From VBDM01 sp049802235 (GTDB lineage Bacteria; Pseudomonadota; Gammaproteobacteria; Burkholderiales; SG8-39), in assembly GCA_049802235.1 (NCBI GenBank), contig JBARMB010000021.1, forward strand, positions 1 through 53,869: 53,869 nt of DNA, written 5' to 3'. The notes beneath the pieces are model-generated. The model ran no database searches. It was not told where the DNA came from and saw only the letters and a list, made by a program, of their open reading frames with translations. Made by a program: the position numbers and the translations under genes. Shown piece by piece: positions 31,389 to 40,267 of this stretch (position 1 is the first letter of the stretch; each line of letters starts with the position of its first letter).

Positions 31389-34010
31389 ATGAAGCCTTTG
31401 GACACAATCGCTACGGACGCCCTGCCCGGCCTGTCACAGGAAGAGGCCGCCGTGCGTCTTGCGCGCGACGGGCACAACGAACTGCCCTCGGCCGGGCCGC
31501 GCAGCCTCTTCGCCATCGCGGCCAAGGTGGTGCTCGAGCCGATGTTCCTGCTCCTGATCGCCTGCGGCGCGATCTACCTGCTGCTCGGCGACCGTACCGA
31601 GGCGCTGATGCTGCTCGGCTTCGTCCTGGTGGTGGTCAGCATCAGCTTCATCCAGGAACGCAAGACCGAGCGCGCGCTCGAGGCGCTGCGCGATCTGTCC
31701 AGCCCGCGGGCGCTGGTCCTGCGCGATGGCGAACAAAAACGCATCGCCGGCCGCGAAGTCGTGCGCGGCGACCTGCTGGTGCTCGCCGAGGGCGATCGCG
31801 TCCCGGCCGACGCGGTGCTGCTCTCGGGTGTGAACGTCTCCGCGGACGAATCGCTGCTCACCGGCGAATCGGTTGCGGTGCGCAAGGCGCCCGCGCCGAG
31901 CGCCCCCGCGGCGATGGGCAAACCGGGCGGCGACGATTTGCCGTTCCTGTATTCAGGCACCCTCATAGTCCAGGGCAAAGGCCTGGCGCAGACCCTGGCT
32001 ACGGGTGCGCACACCGAAATCGGCCGCATCGGCAAGGCGCTCGCCGCGGTCGAACAGGAACCGACGCGCATCCAGCAGGAGACCGCGAGGATCGTCAAGC
32101 GTCTGGCGTGGCTCGGCTTCGCCCTGAGCCTGGCGGTGGCCGTGGCCTACGCGCTGATGCGCGGCGACTGGCTCAACGGCTTCCTCGTCGGGATCACGCT
32201 GGCGATGGCGATCCTGCCGGAGGAACTGCCGGTGGTGATGACCATCTTCCTCGGCCTGGGCGCCTGGCGCATCGCGCAGCAGCGGGTGTTGACGCGGCAC
32301 ATTCCCGCGGTCGAGATGCTGGGTTCGGCCACCGTGCTGTGCGTGGACAAGACCGGGACGCTGACAGAGAACCGCATGGCGCTGGCGCAGCTGCATGCGC
32401 AGGGCCGGGTTCTCGATCTCACTCACCGGGTGGGGCACGAACTCCCCGAGCAATTCCACGAACTCCCCGAGCAGTTCCACGAACTCCCCGAGGAGTTCCA
32501 CGAACTCCCCGAGGAGTTCCACGAGCTGCTGGAATTCAGCCTGCTCGCCAGTCACCGCGACCCCTTCGACCCGATGGAAAAGGCCATCAACGAGTCGGCG
32601 CAGAAGGCGCTCGCCGGCACCGAGCACATCCACGGCGACTGGGCGCTGATCGACGAGTACGCGCTGTCGCGCGAGCTGCTGGCCGTGTCGCACGTGTGGC
32701 GCTCGCCTGACCGCGAGCACTATGTCATCGCCGCCAAGGGCGCGCCCGAAGCCATCGGCGATCTGTGCCACCTCGGCCAGGCGGAGTCCGAAGCGCTGCA
32801 TCGGGCAGTGACGGCCATGGCCGCGCAGGGCCTGCGGGTGCTGGGCGTCGCCAAGGCCTCGTTCAGGCAGACCGACCTGCCCGCCATCCAGCACGACTTC
32901 GACTTCGAGCTGCTCGGGCTGATCGGTCTTGCCGACCCGGTGCGCGAATCCGTTCCCGCCGCGATCAGCGAGAGCCACGCCGCCGGCATGCGCGTCATCA
33001 TGATCACCGGCGATTATCCGGCGACCGCCATCAACATCGCGCACCGGATCGGGCTCAAGTCGCCGCATCGCACCCTCACCGGCGTGGAACTCGACGCGCT
33101 CGACGACGCCGAACTCGCGCGCCGGGTCAAGGACGTCAACGTCTTCTGCCGCGCCGTGCCCGAGCACAAGCTGCGCTTGGTGAACGCGCTCAAGGCAGAC
33201 GGCGCGATCGTCGCCATGACCGGCGATGGCGTGAACGACGCGCCGGCGCTGAAGGCGGCGCACATCGGCATCGCCATGGGAGCGCGCGGCACCGACGTCG
33301 CGCGCGAATCCGCCGCGCTGGTGCTGCTCGATGACGACTTCGCGTCCATCGTGGCGGCGATCAGGCTGGGCCGGCGCATTTTCGACAACCTGAAGAAGGC
33401 CATCGCTTTCGTCATCGCCGCGCACGTGCCCATCGTCGGTATGTCGCTGCTGCCGGTGGCGCTCGGCTGGCCGCTGGTGCTGCTGCCGGTTCACATCCTG
33501 TTTCTGCAGCTGATCATCGACCCGGCCTGCTCGGTGGTGTTCGAGGCGGAACCGGAAGAAGCCGACGTGATGCGCCGGCCGCCGCGCCCGCCCGGGGCCT
33601 CGCTCTTCGACCGCGGTACGGTCGCCTTCGGCCTGCTGCAGGGCAGCGGCGTGCTCGCGATCGTACTTGCCGTGTTCGCCTTCGCCTTGCACCGCGGCCA
33701 GGAGGCGGAGGTGGCGCGCGCGCTCACCTTCACCGCGCTGGTGATCGCCGGCCTCGGCCTGATCTTCAGCAACCGCTCGCGCTCGCGCAACCTCGTTGCC
33801 ACGCTAGGCACGCGCAACCGGGCCTTGTGGTGGGTGATCGGAGGCGCGCTCTCGTTCCTCGCCCTGGTGCTATACGTCCCGACGCTGCGCCAGCTGTTCC
33901 ATTTCGGCACTCTGCACGCCGGCGATATCCTGATCGCCGTCGCGGCGGGAATACTCTGCATCCTCGGGGCTGAAGCAGCCAAGCGCGTGGGCGCGCTGCG
34001 CGCACGCTGA
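31389..34010 (+). CDS. P-type cation-transporting ATPase (P2-like)
   Basis: An 873-residue HAD-superfamily ion pump. The actuator motif is LLTGESVAV; the phosphorylation site is D320 in DKTGTLTENR; the nucleotide-binding KGAPE and the hinge GDGVNDAPALK are present. Transmembrane helices lie near residues 45-90, 235-290 and in the C-terminal third; helix M4 reads ILPEELPVVM. The ion is not predictable: the set resembles the Ca2+/Mn2+-like P2 group but lacks a clear Na/K or P1B signature. The region after the phosphorylation site holds four 7-residue tandem repeats (HELPEQF). The TGA coincides with the start of the right direct repeat. Confidence 0.9.
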   Translation: MKPLDTIATDALPGLSQEEAAVRLARDGHNELPSAGPRSLFAIAAKVVLEPMFLLLIACGAIYLLLGDRTEALMLLGFVLVVVSISFIQERKTERALEALRDLSSPRALVLRDGEQKRIAGREVVRGDLLVLAEGDRVPADAVLLSGVNVSADESLLTGESVAVRKAPAPSAPAAMGKPGGDDLPFLYSGTLIVQGKGLAQTLATGAHTEIGRIGKALAAVEQEPTRIQQETARIVKRLAWLGFALSLAVAVAYALMRGDWLNGFLVGITLAMAILPEELPVVMTIFLGLGAWRIAQQRVLTRHIPAVEMLGSATVLCVDKTGTLTENRMALAQLHAQGRVLDLTHRVGHELPEQFHELPEQFHELPEEFHELPEEFHELLEFSLLASHRDPFDPMEKAINESAQKALAGTEHIHGDWALIDEYALSRELLAVSHVWRSPDREHYVIAAKGAPEAIGDLCHLGQAESEALHRAVTAMAAQGLRVLGVAKASFRQTDLPAIQHDFDFELLGLIGLADPVRESVPAAISESHAAGMRVIMITGDYPATAINIAHRIGLKSPHRTLTGVELDALDDAELARRVKDVNVFCRAVPEHKLRLVNALKADGAIVAMTGDGVNDAPALKAAHIGIAMGARGTDVARESAALVLLDDDFASIVAAIRLGRRIFDNLKKAIAFVIAAHVPIVGMSLLPVALGWPLVLLPVHILFLQLIIDPACSVVFEAEPEEADVMRRPPRPPGASLFDRGTVAFGLLQGSGVLAIVLAVFAFALHRGQEAEVARALTFTALVIAGLGLIFSNRSRSRNLVATLGTRNRALWWVIGGALSFLALVLYVPTLRQLFHFGTLHAGDILIAVAAGILCILGAEAAKRVGALRAR
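32436..32519 (+). repeat. 21-bp tandem repeat within the ATPase gene
   Basis: Four contiguous copies of CACGAACTCCCCGAGCAATTC or near-identical forms; copies 3 and 4 are identical. They keep frame and encode HELPE(Q/E)F. A partial fifth unit (CACGAGCTGCTGGAATTC) follows. Confidence 0.95.
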
Positions 34011-34216
34011 CGCAGGCGGAGAAGGATGTCCTGCTCAAGATCGCCGACGGCTACGTCAACCGCTCGAAGCTCTTCCGCGAGCAGATGAAGCCGCAGGGCG
34101 ATTTTCGACTGCAAGGGGCCGGGCGAGTTGTCCTTGTCAGCCGGCAGCGCGGTATGATGCGTGGCATTTCTGCAGCGCGAAAAGTGATCATTACCGTCTT
34201 GTTTAACCATCGGTAG
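34006..34216 (+). pseudogene. Truncated second copy of the carbonic anhydrase 3' end plus spacer (right direct repeat)
   Basis: Reads LTQAEKDVLLKIADGYVNRS, then KLFREQMKPQGD in the frame beginning at 34007. It matches the C-terminus of the intact gene at 27543-28073 with about 28 of 32 residues identical. The stop of the intact copy is lost, so the frame stays open to TAG at 34216. Half of the coding differences are synonymous. The spacer keeps the TATGATG and GTGGCATTTCTGCAG blocks. No promoter or N-terminal part is present. Confidence 0.88.
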
Positions 34217-34252
34217 CCAGGCGCATTCGTCACTGGCCAAAGGAGAAAGTGG

Positions 34253-35221
34253 ATGGAATATCGCGAACTCGGACGCACGGGCTGGAAGGTCTCAGCCATT
34301 GGCCTCGGCACATGGGCGATGGGCAGTTTATGGGGGCCCGTGGACAGCCGCGAATCGCTTGCCGCCCTCAACCGCGCTTTGGATCTCGGCGTCAACTTCT
34401 TCGACACCGCTGACGTGTATGGCAGCGAGCCGCTGTTAGGCCAATTGCGCCGGCAACGACGCGAGCCGTTCTACGTTGCCACAAAGATGGGCATGCGGGC
34501 CAATCCCGACGCCAAAGCCTATACGCGCAAGAATATGACCGCCTTCGTCGAGAGCAGTCTGCGGAATCTCGGGACGGAAACGATCGACCTCATGCAACTG
34601 CACTGTCCGCCGATCGAGGTCTATAACCCCGAAGTGTTTGCCGTCCTCGACGATTTGGTGAAGCAAGGCAAGATCCGCCACTACGGCGTGAGCGTAGAAC
34701 GGATTGCGGAAGCCCGGAAAGCCGTCGAATATCCCGGCGTGCAGTCCGTCCAGATGATCTTCAACATCTTCCGACAGCGACCGGCGGAGGATTTCTTCGC
34801 GGAAGCCAAACGCCGCCGCGTGGGCATTATCGCGCGTGTGCCGCTGGCGTCCGGGATGCTTACCGGCAAGATGACGCGCGCGACCACCTTCGCGCCCGAC
34901 GATCATCGCGCCTTCAACCGTGAGGGCAAGATGTTCGATCGCGGCGAGACGTTTTCGGGGGTGGATTTTGAAATTGGACTGCAAGCCGCCGAGGAATTGC
35001 GCCCGCTTGTTCCGCCGCAAGCCACCATGGCACAAATGGCTTTGCGGTGGATTCTGATGTTTGAGGCGGTGACATGCGCGATAGCCGGAGCCAAGCGTCC
35101 CGCACAGGCGGAGGACAATATCCATGCCGCCGACCTGCCTCCGCTGTCAGATTCCACCATGGAGAAAATCCGGGCGCTTTACGACCGCCACATTCGCGCG
35201 CAGGCGCATCGCCTGTGGTAG
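34253..35221 (+). CDS. Aldo/keto reductase
   Basis: A 322-residue NADPH-dependent TIM-barrel oxidoreductase. The active-site motif NFFDTADVYGSEP supplies Asp and Tyr; Lys lies in YVATKMG and His in MQLHCPP. The substrate is not predictable. GGAGAA lies seven bases before the ATG. It begins 36 bp after the right direct repeat, so its original neighbour may have been the carbonic anhydrase gene. Confidence 0.9.
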   Translation: MEYRELGRTGWKVSAIGLGTWAMGSLWGPVDSRESLAALNRALDLGVNFFDTADVYGSEPLLGQLRRQRREPFYVATKMGMRANPDAKAYTRKNMTAFVESSLRNLGTETIDLMQLHCPPIEVYNPEVFAVLDDLVKQGKIRHYGVSVERIAEARKAVEYPGVQSVQMIFNIFRQRPAEDFFAEAKRRRVGIIARVPLASGMLTGKMTRATTFAPDDHRAFNREGKMFDRGETFSGVDFEIGLQAAEELRPLVPPQATMAQMALRWILMFEAVTCAIAGAKRPAQAEDNIHAADLPPLSDSTMEKIRALYDRHIRAQAHRLW

Positions 35222-35296
35222 CTTTCTTCGGGGTTCGGTCGCCCCACAAAATGGTGAGCGGTCGGGGACGGCAAGCCCGGGCCCAGCGCGGCTGAT

Positions 35297-36202
35297 TCAG
35301 GCGGCTCCGGTGCGCATCGGCACCGGCTCCTTCGGGGTCCCGCCGATCTCGATGCGTTCGTATTCCGCAATCACCTGCGCGCCCAGCAACAGCAGCGCGG
35401 CGGCCGCTTCCAGGCTGAGCAGCACGATGATGGCCGTGGTGAGCGAGCCGTACACCACGCTCACCTGCGACAGCGTGCCGAAATACCAACCCAGCGCAAG
35501 GCGGATGAATTCCCACAGCAGGCCCGCCGTGGCGCCGCCGATCAGCGCGTGCTGCGCCGGCAGCCTGCCTGGCGGCATGAAGTAGTAGATCGCGGAAATG
35601 AGCAGGATTTCCCCGATCACGCCGGCAACGTAGATCAGCCAGCGCGAGACGCCGCTCAGCGACCAGCTATGCCCCAGGACAACGAGATTCTCGCCGCCTA
35701 TCGTCATCAGGTCGGCGATCACGAACGTGCCCACGAACAGCGCCGCGCCGATGAAAACGATGTAGCCGAAGGGCAGCAGCAGGGAGACGAGGAAGTGCCG
35801 CCTGCGCTCGGCCACGCGGTGCAGGAAAATCAGCGAGATCGCGTTCTCCAGCACCTTGAAGCCGAGCTGGCTGAAAAACAGCATCGTGATGAGCAGCATC
35901 CAGCCGATCACCTCGCGGTGATCGAGGAACGCCCGCAGCTCCACCACCACCGCCCTGCCTTCGCCCGGCACCACGTATTCCAGCGCCCTGCGCAACGTTG
36001 CCAGGAGCACGTCCTGGTCGATCACGTGCGACAGCGCGATCACCATGAGGATGAGCAGCGGCACGATGGAGAGCAGCGCGTAGTAGGCGACTGCGCCGGC
36101 GAGGAGCAGGCCCTGGTTCGCCTGGAACGCTTTCAGCACCTGGAGCGCGAAGGCGACGGGGTTTTTGAGGACGTGAACTGTGCGGGGGTCGAGGAGGGTC
36201 AT
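35297..36202 (-). CDS. YihY/BrkB family inner membrane protein
   Basis: A 301-residue protein with about six hydrophobic segments, including FQANQGLLLAGAVAYYALLS near residue 28, WMLLITMLFFSQLGFKVLENAI and ISAIYYFMPPGRLPAQHALI. These match the YihY family, once annotated as ribonuclease BN in error; the role is uncertain. It stands alone on the minus strand with a short divergent spacer to the broken GST gene. Confidence 0.88.
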   Translation of the reverse strand: MTLLDPRTVHVLKNPVAFALQVLKAFQANQGLLLAGAVAYYALLSIVPLLILMVIALSHVIDQDVLLATLRRALEYVVPGEGRAVVVELRAFLDHREVIGWMLLITMLFFSQLGFKVLENAISLIFLHRVAERRRHFLVSLLLPFGYIVFIGAALFVGTFVIADLMTIGGENLVVLGHSWSLSGVSRWLIYVAGVIGEILLISAIYYFMPPGRLPAQHALIGGATAGLLWEFIRLALGWYFGTLSQVSVVYGSLTTAIIVLLSLEAAAALLLLGAQVIAEYERIEIGGTPKEPVPMRTGAA

Positions 36203-36314
36203 CGGGTGGGTTGGCGCCGGTTGGCCGGGTGATTCTATCGCGGCTGCGCCGGGCTATCCGTGCGATTGCGTACACCTGGCAACAATCGCTTCGCGGCCTG
36301 CGCGTATCCCGGCG

Positions 36315-36578
36315 ATGTCAGGCAACGGGCGCTCGCGCGCCGCGCTGAACCGCGAGCTCGCGTCGTGGGAAACGCTGATCGCCGGGGACTGCGTCGCGGC
36401 CCGGTTGTCCGCCGCCGATTCCACGCTCTAGCCGCTGATCGCGCCGGCGCTGCGCATCGGGACGAAGAAACCGGACCTGAAGGTGCGCGGTTTGATCGGT
36501 CCGAAGATCGCGGCATGGATGGCCCGCATGGAAGCGCTGCCCTGCCTCAAGAAGACCCGGCCGCCGCACTGGAAATGA
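36315..36578 (+). pseudogene. Glutathione S-transferase C-terminal fragment with in-frame amber stop
   Basis: The frame reads SRAALNRELASWETLIAGD, then ARLSAADSTL, TAG (36429-36431), and continues in the same frame with PLIAPALRIGTKKPDLKVRG, AAWMARMEALPC and PPHWK before TGA at 36578. This is the all-helical C-terminal domain of GSTs, including the SAAD motif and the lPPHWK end. No N-terminal thioredoxin domain is found upstream. Confidence 0.8.
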
Positions 36579-36652
36579 CCGAACCGAAACCGCGCGCGGG
36601 TTTCTGCTATTGCAGCACCCGTTGCCCCGGCGCGCTGCGACAGATCTTCCTG

Positions 36653-37180
36653 CTATCGGCCCAGATCCTGGATTGCGTCGACGACCATTCCGGTCCCGAT
36701 CGCAATGACCAGAATGTCGCTCGCCACGCGCACGTAGCGATGGCCGGACGGCGGCGGGCCGATCTGTACCACGAGCGGCTGGGGCACTTCGTAATAGATC
36801 ACGTCGCGTGGCAACGGCCGCCCGAGCTGCCATTTCTTCGCCTCGCCCGGGGGCATGCAGCCGTTGTGCTTCTTCGCCAATCCCGGCGGGCAGCGGCCGC
36901 CGCGGAATTGCTCGGCGTAGTATTCACGCACGATCGCGCGGTGCCGGTCCTCGAAGTGGCCGCGTCTTTCGGCGGAAGGGCCGTCCCTGTCGCGCCGCGA
37001 TCTCTCGTCGTCATCGCGCCGCTCGCCTCTTTGCTCGTCGCGGCGGTCCATGCGCTCGTCCTTGCCGCCCTTGCCGGCGCCAGCCCAGGAGGGCTTGTCG
37101 GCCATCACCGGGCCCGCCGCCAGGATTCCACCGATAACAAGCGCCAACGCACATTTCATCTTCAGGGCAACGGGTTTCAT
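36653..37180 (-). CDS. RcnB/CigR-like periplasmic protein
   Basis: A 175-residue exported protein with a signal peptide (ALALVIGGILAAGPVMA, cleavage after ADK-like site about residue 27). A low-complexity, charged Arg/Asp/Glu-rich region covers residues 40-80. The C-terminal part has PPGLAKKHNGCMPPGEAKKW, GRPLPRDVIYYEVP and a hydrophobic VASDILVIAIGTGMVVDAI end, as in RcnB/CigR-type proteins. RcnB is linked to Ni/Co homeostasis in E. coli; that role here is inference. GGAG precedes the ATG. Confidence 0.65.
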   Translation of the reverse strand: MKPVALKMKCALALVIGGILAAGPVMADKPSWAGAGKGGKDERMDRRDEQRGERRDDDERSRRDRDGPSAERRGHFEDRHRAIVREYYAEQFRGGRCPPGLAKKHNGCMPPGEAKKWQLGRPLPRDVIYYEVPQPLVVQIGPPPSGHRYVRVASDILVIAIGTGMVVDAIQDLGR

Positions 37181-37809
37181 ACTAGGTCTCCAGGTCAAGA
37201 ACCCACGGATCGTTTTGGCAATTAACGGCGAAGCATAGCATTTGATTGACGGCAGGTCTGTGCGCCAGCGCACACCCGATCCGCGCGGAAGCGATGTCCT
37301 TGCCGACTGCGCGTCAAGCCGGCCGGGCATTTTGTTCCGCGCTGCGGGCAAATCGCCGCTTTTCGCGCTATTACCGCCTGATTCTTTCGTTATCCTCGCT
37401 TCCTGCGCGGGACCGGCAAATCGTCCTGCTCGCCGCCGATTCACGGAGTCGCCCGGCGCCGGGCGAGGATTTTTTATTTTGGCAGCATTTCACAACAGCG
37501 TCCGACAATCCGGTTCCCGACGTTGCCCGAGCGTGGCGAGCGCCGCCGCGCTTGACCTGCTGCGCCCGGCGACTGCATGATTTGCCGTAACGCCCGTTGC
37601 GAACCGCCCGGAGAGCGCCGGTCCGGCTGCCGAACGCGCGCCGGCAACCCGGGGCGAGCGCGACCGGGCGCACGCAGCACCGATACGGCATCGTTGCAGC
37701 GTTGCATCGGCGCAGGACGCCGACGACGGGCGGATTGATTTTCCCGTCATTTATGGTTATTCGATCAGCAACGGTTCCTGATTTCGCTGTTGACTAGCCG
37801 GGAGCGGGC
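37181..37809. other. Non-coding spacer
   Basis: About 630 bp between two genes that point away from each other. Open frames here (for example 37242-37580 and 37371-37691) show no family features, no good ribosome-binding sites and strong overlap on opposite strands. It probably holds the promoters of both flanking genes, but none stands out. Confidence 0.5.
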
Positions 37810-39645
37810 ATGGATCCGAAGAATGCATTTCGCTACGCATGGCGACCCTATGTCGTTGCCATAGCCCTTATCGCCGCGGCCGCCGCACTGCGGCTATGGC
37901 CGCTGCGGGCTCTTGGAGTGAGCCTTGCCTGGCTGACGTTCTATCCGGCCGTAGCGATCGCCGGACTTTACGGGGGCTTTTTTGCCGGCTTGCTGGGGAC
38001 ATTTCTCAGCTGTCTCACGCTACTGTATTTATGGCCGGTGCTCGGCGACCGACCCTTCATTCGGGATCCCGCTGATTGGCTGGGCCTGGCTGTCTTCTCG
38101 GTGACTTGCGTGATGATTTCATTCGTCGCCGAGACGATGCATCGCGCCCGCGCACGGGAAAAGCAGGCCAAGGAGCAACTCGAAACCGCCAACATCAAAC
38201 TCCGCGAAGAGATCGACGAGCGCGAGCGGGCGGAGGATGAGCGCGACCGCTTCTTCAACCTCTCGCTGGATCTGCTCTGTATCGCCGGCTTCGATGGGTA
38301 TTTCAGGCAGGTGAATTCAGCCTGGGAAACGACGCTGGGCTGGACGAGGGCGGAACTGCTCTCCAAACCGTACCTTGAGTTCATTCATCCCGACGATCGC
38401 CATGTAACCGCTTCCGAGGCCGGAAAAAACCAGGGGGGTGAACGCTCCATTGCCTTTGAGAATCGCTACCAGTGCAAGGACGGCTCCTACAAGTGGCTGT
38501 CATGGATGGCGATACCGTCGCAAGAACAGAAATTGATCTACGCCACGGCCCGTGACATCACCGAGCGCAAGCTTGCGGAGACCCAGTTCAGAAGATTATT
38601 GGAAGCGGCGCCGGATGCGATCGTCATTATCAATCAGGAAGGCCGGATCGTTCTGGTGAACACCCAGACCGAACAGCAGTTCGGCCATACGCGGGAAGAG
38701 TTGCTCGGTCAATCTATCGAGATGCTGGTTCCTGAGCGTTTCCGAGGCGCCCATGTCGGGCACCGGGCCGGCTACTTTAGAGAACCCCGGGTGCGGTCGA
38801 TGGGGGCGGGGCTGGAACTGTATGGGTTGAGAAAAGACGGCAGCGAGTTTGCGGTCGAGATCAGTCTCAGCCCCCTTGAGACGGAGGAAGGTACGCTGGC
38901 CATCGGTTCCGTTCGCGATATCACCGAACGCAAGCGGGAGGAAGAAGAGAAGGGCAAGCTCACAGCACAGCTCCAGGCGGCCAACAAGGAGCTGGAGGCC
39001 TTCAGCTATTCCGTGTCGCACGATCTTCGCGCGCCGTTGCGCCATATCGACGGTTTTGGTCAGATTCTTCTGGAGGATTACGCCGGGAAGCTGGATGACG
39101 AGGGCCGTCGCCACCTGCAGCGGGTGCGGGAAGCCAGCCAGCGAATGGCCCAGTTGATCGACGACCTGTTGAATCTCTCCGGTATCACGCGGGCCGAGAT
39201 GCGCCGGGAAACGGTTGACTTGAGCCGGATGGCCGAGATGGCGGCCGAGGCGTTACGAAAGACAGACCCGCAAAGGGCTGCCGAGATTGTGATCGAGAAA
39301 GGGTTGACGGCGGAAGCGGACGAACGTCTGTTGCGGGTTGCGCTGGACAATCTCCTGGGCAATGCATGGAAGTACGCGGGGAAACGGCCCCGAGCCCGTA
39401 TCGAGGTTGGCCGGACGGACCGGGATGGGAAGACAGCCTATTTTGTTCGTGACAACGGGGCGGGTTTTGACATGGCCTATGCGCACAAACTGTTCGGGGC
39501 GTTTCAGCGGCTGCATTCGGTGTCGGAATTTCCGGGAACCGGGATCGGACTGGCGACGGTCCAGCGCATTATTCACCGGCACGGGGGTCGGATCTGGGCC
39601 GAGAGCGCCGTGGATAAAGGCGCCACGTTTTACTTCACGCTGTAG
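37810..39645 (+). CDS. PAS-containing sensor histidine kinase
   Basis: A 611-residue membrane kinase. The N-terminal domain (about residues 10-110) has hydrophobic helices of the DUF4118 type. A coiled coil (about 115-145) leads to two PAS domains with C-terminal PAC motifs (ATARDITERK at about 250 and VRDITERK at about 370). The HisKA domain carries H404 in SYSVSHDLRAPLRH. The HATPase domain shows N box DNLLGNAWKYA, G1 VRDNGAGFDM and G2 GTGIGLA. The start at 37810 lies 9 bases after GGGAGCGGG. It is followed by a response regulator, which is probably its partner. Confidence 0.93.
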   Translation: MDPKNAFRYAWRPYVVAIALIAAAAALRLWPLRALGVSLAWLTFYPAVAIAGLYGGFFAGLLGTFLSCLTLLYLWPVLGDRPFIRDPADWLGLAVFSVTCVMISFVAETMHRARAREKQAKEQLETANIKLREEIDERERAEDERDRFFNLSLDLLCIAGFDGYFRQVNSAWETTLGWTRAELLSKPYLEFIHPDDRHVTASEAGKNQGGERSIAFENRYQCKDGSYKWLSWMAIPSQEQKLIYATARDITERKLAETQFRRLLEAAPDAIVIINQEGRIVLVNTQTEQQFGHTREELLGQSIEMLVPERFRGAHVGHRAGYFREPRVRSMGAGLELYGLRKDGSEFAVEISLSPLETEEGTLAIGSVRDITERKREEEEKGKLTAQLQAANKELEAFSYSVSHDLRAPLRHIDGFGQILLEDYAGKLDDEGRRHLQRVREASQRMAQLIDDLLNLSGITRAEMRRETVDLSRMAEMAAEALRKTDPQRAAEIVIEKGLTAEADERLLRVALDNLLGNAWKYAGKRPRARIEVGRTDRDGKTAYFVRDNGAGFDMAYAHKLFGAFQRLHSVSEFPGTGIGLATVQRIIHRHGGRIWAESAVDKGATFYFTL

Positions 39646-39683
39646 TTCGGACTTTGACCGCATAGCAACTCTGGAGGTGTCGC

Positions 39684-40118
39684 ATGCAGGAAAAAATCAT
39701 CGTGCTGGTCGAGGACAATCCGAATGACGAGGCCCTGACCTTGAGGGCCCTCAAGAAAAACAAGATTGCGAATGAAATTGTGGTGGCGCGGGACGGCGTC
39801 GAGGCCCTCGATCTCCTTTTAGGAGAGGGAGCCCACGTCAGCCGCGATCGGATCGTCTCGGTCGTCCTGTTGGACCTGAAGCTGCCGAAAGTGGACGGCC
39901 TGGAAGTTTTGAAAAAACTTCGCGAGAACCCGAAGACGAAACTGCTGCCGGTCGTCGTCCTGACCTCCTCCAAGGAAGAAGAGGATATGATCCAAAGCTA
40001 TAGTCTGGGCGCCAACAGCTATATCCGAAAGCCGGTTGATTTTGCCCAGTTCATGGAGGCCGTGAAACAATTAGGACTGTACTGGCTTGTCATCAATGAG
40101 ACGCCGCCAAGAGGTTAA
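39684..40118 (+). CDS. Single-domain response regulator (Rcp1-like)
   Basis: A 144-residue CheY-type receiver. Acidic pocket residues lie in VLVEDNPNDE, phosphoacceptor D64 is in VVLLDLKLPK, and the Thr/Lys switch is in VLTSSKEEED and SYIRKPVDF. The EDNPND form and extra loop place it in the Rcp1/phytochrome-associated group. GGAGGTGT precedes the ATG. It lies 38 bp after the kinase gene and is followed at 40124 by a truncated third gene. Confidence 0.92.
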   Translation: MQEKIIVLVEDNPNDEALTLRALKKNKIANEIVVARDGVEALDLLLGEGAHVSRDRIVSVVLLDLKLPKVDGLEVLKKLRENPKTKLLPVVVLTSSKEEEDMIQSYSLGANSYIRKPVDFAQFMEAVKQLGLYWLVINETPPRG

Positions 40119-40123
40119 ATGCC

Positions 40124-40267
40124 GTGGAAAAACCCCTTCGCGTTTTGATCGCAGAAGATTCCGACAATGACGCCCGTCTGCTCGTTAGCCACGAGTGCCT
40201 CATATCCGCCTTGGCACTTCGATGCCGTTTCAGGAAGGAGGCGTCCGTCTCATTGGATTCGCCCTGA
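40124..40267 (+). pseudogene. Truncated response regulator / hybrid kinase start
   Basis: A GTG at 40124 starts VEKPLRVLIAEDSDNDARLL, the unmistakable beginning of a receiver domain, but similarity ends after about 21 codons. The frame then continues with unrelated residues to a TGA at 40267, which overlaps the end of the convergent Fe-S gene. The rest of the gene has been replaced. Confidence 0.75.

Noticed and set aside
28074..34216. Integron integrase gene or transposase within the island
   Set aside because: No tyrosine recombinase, DDE transposase or inverted terminal repeats were found on either strand; the array is therefore called orphan.
37242..37691. Overlapping small ORFs on both strands after the RcnB-like gene
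   Set aside because: No domain features, no ribosome-binding sites, mutual overlap and random composition.
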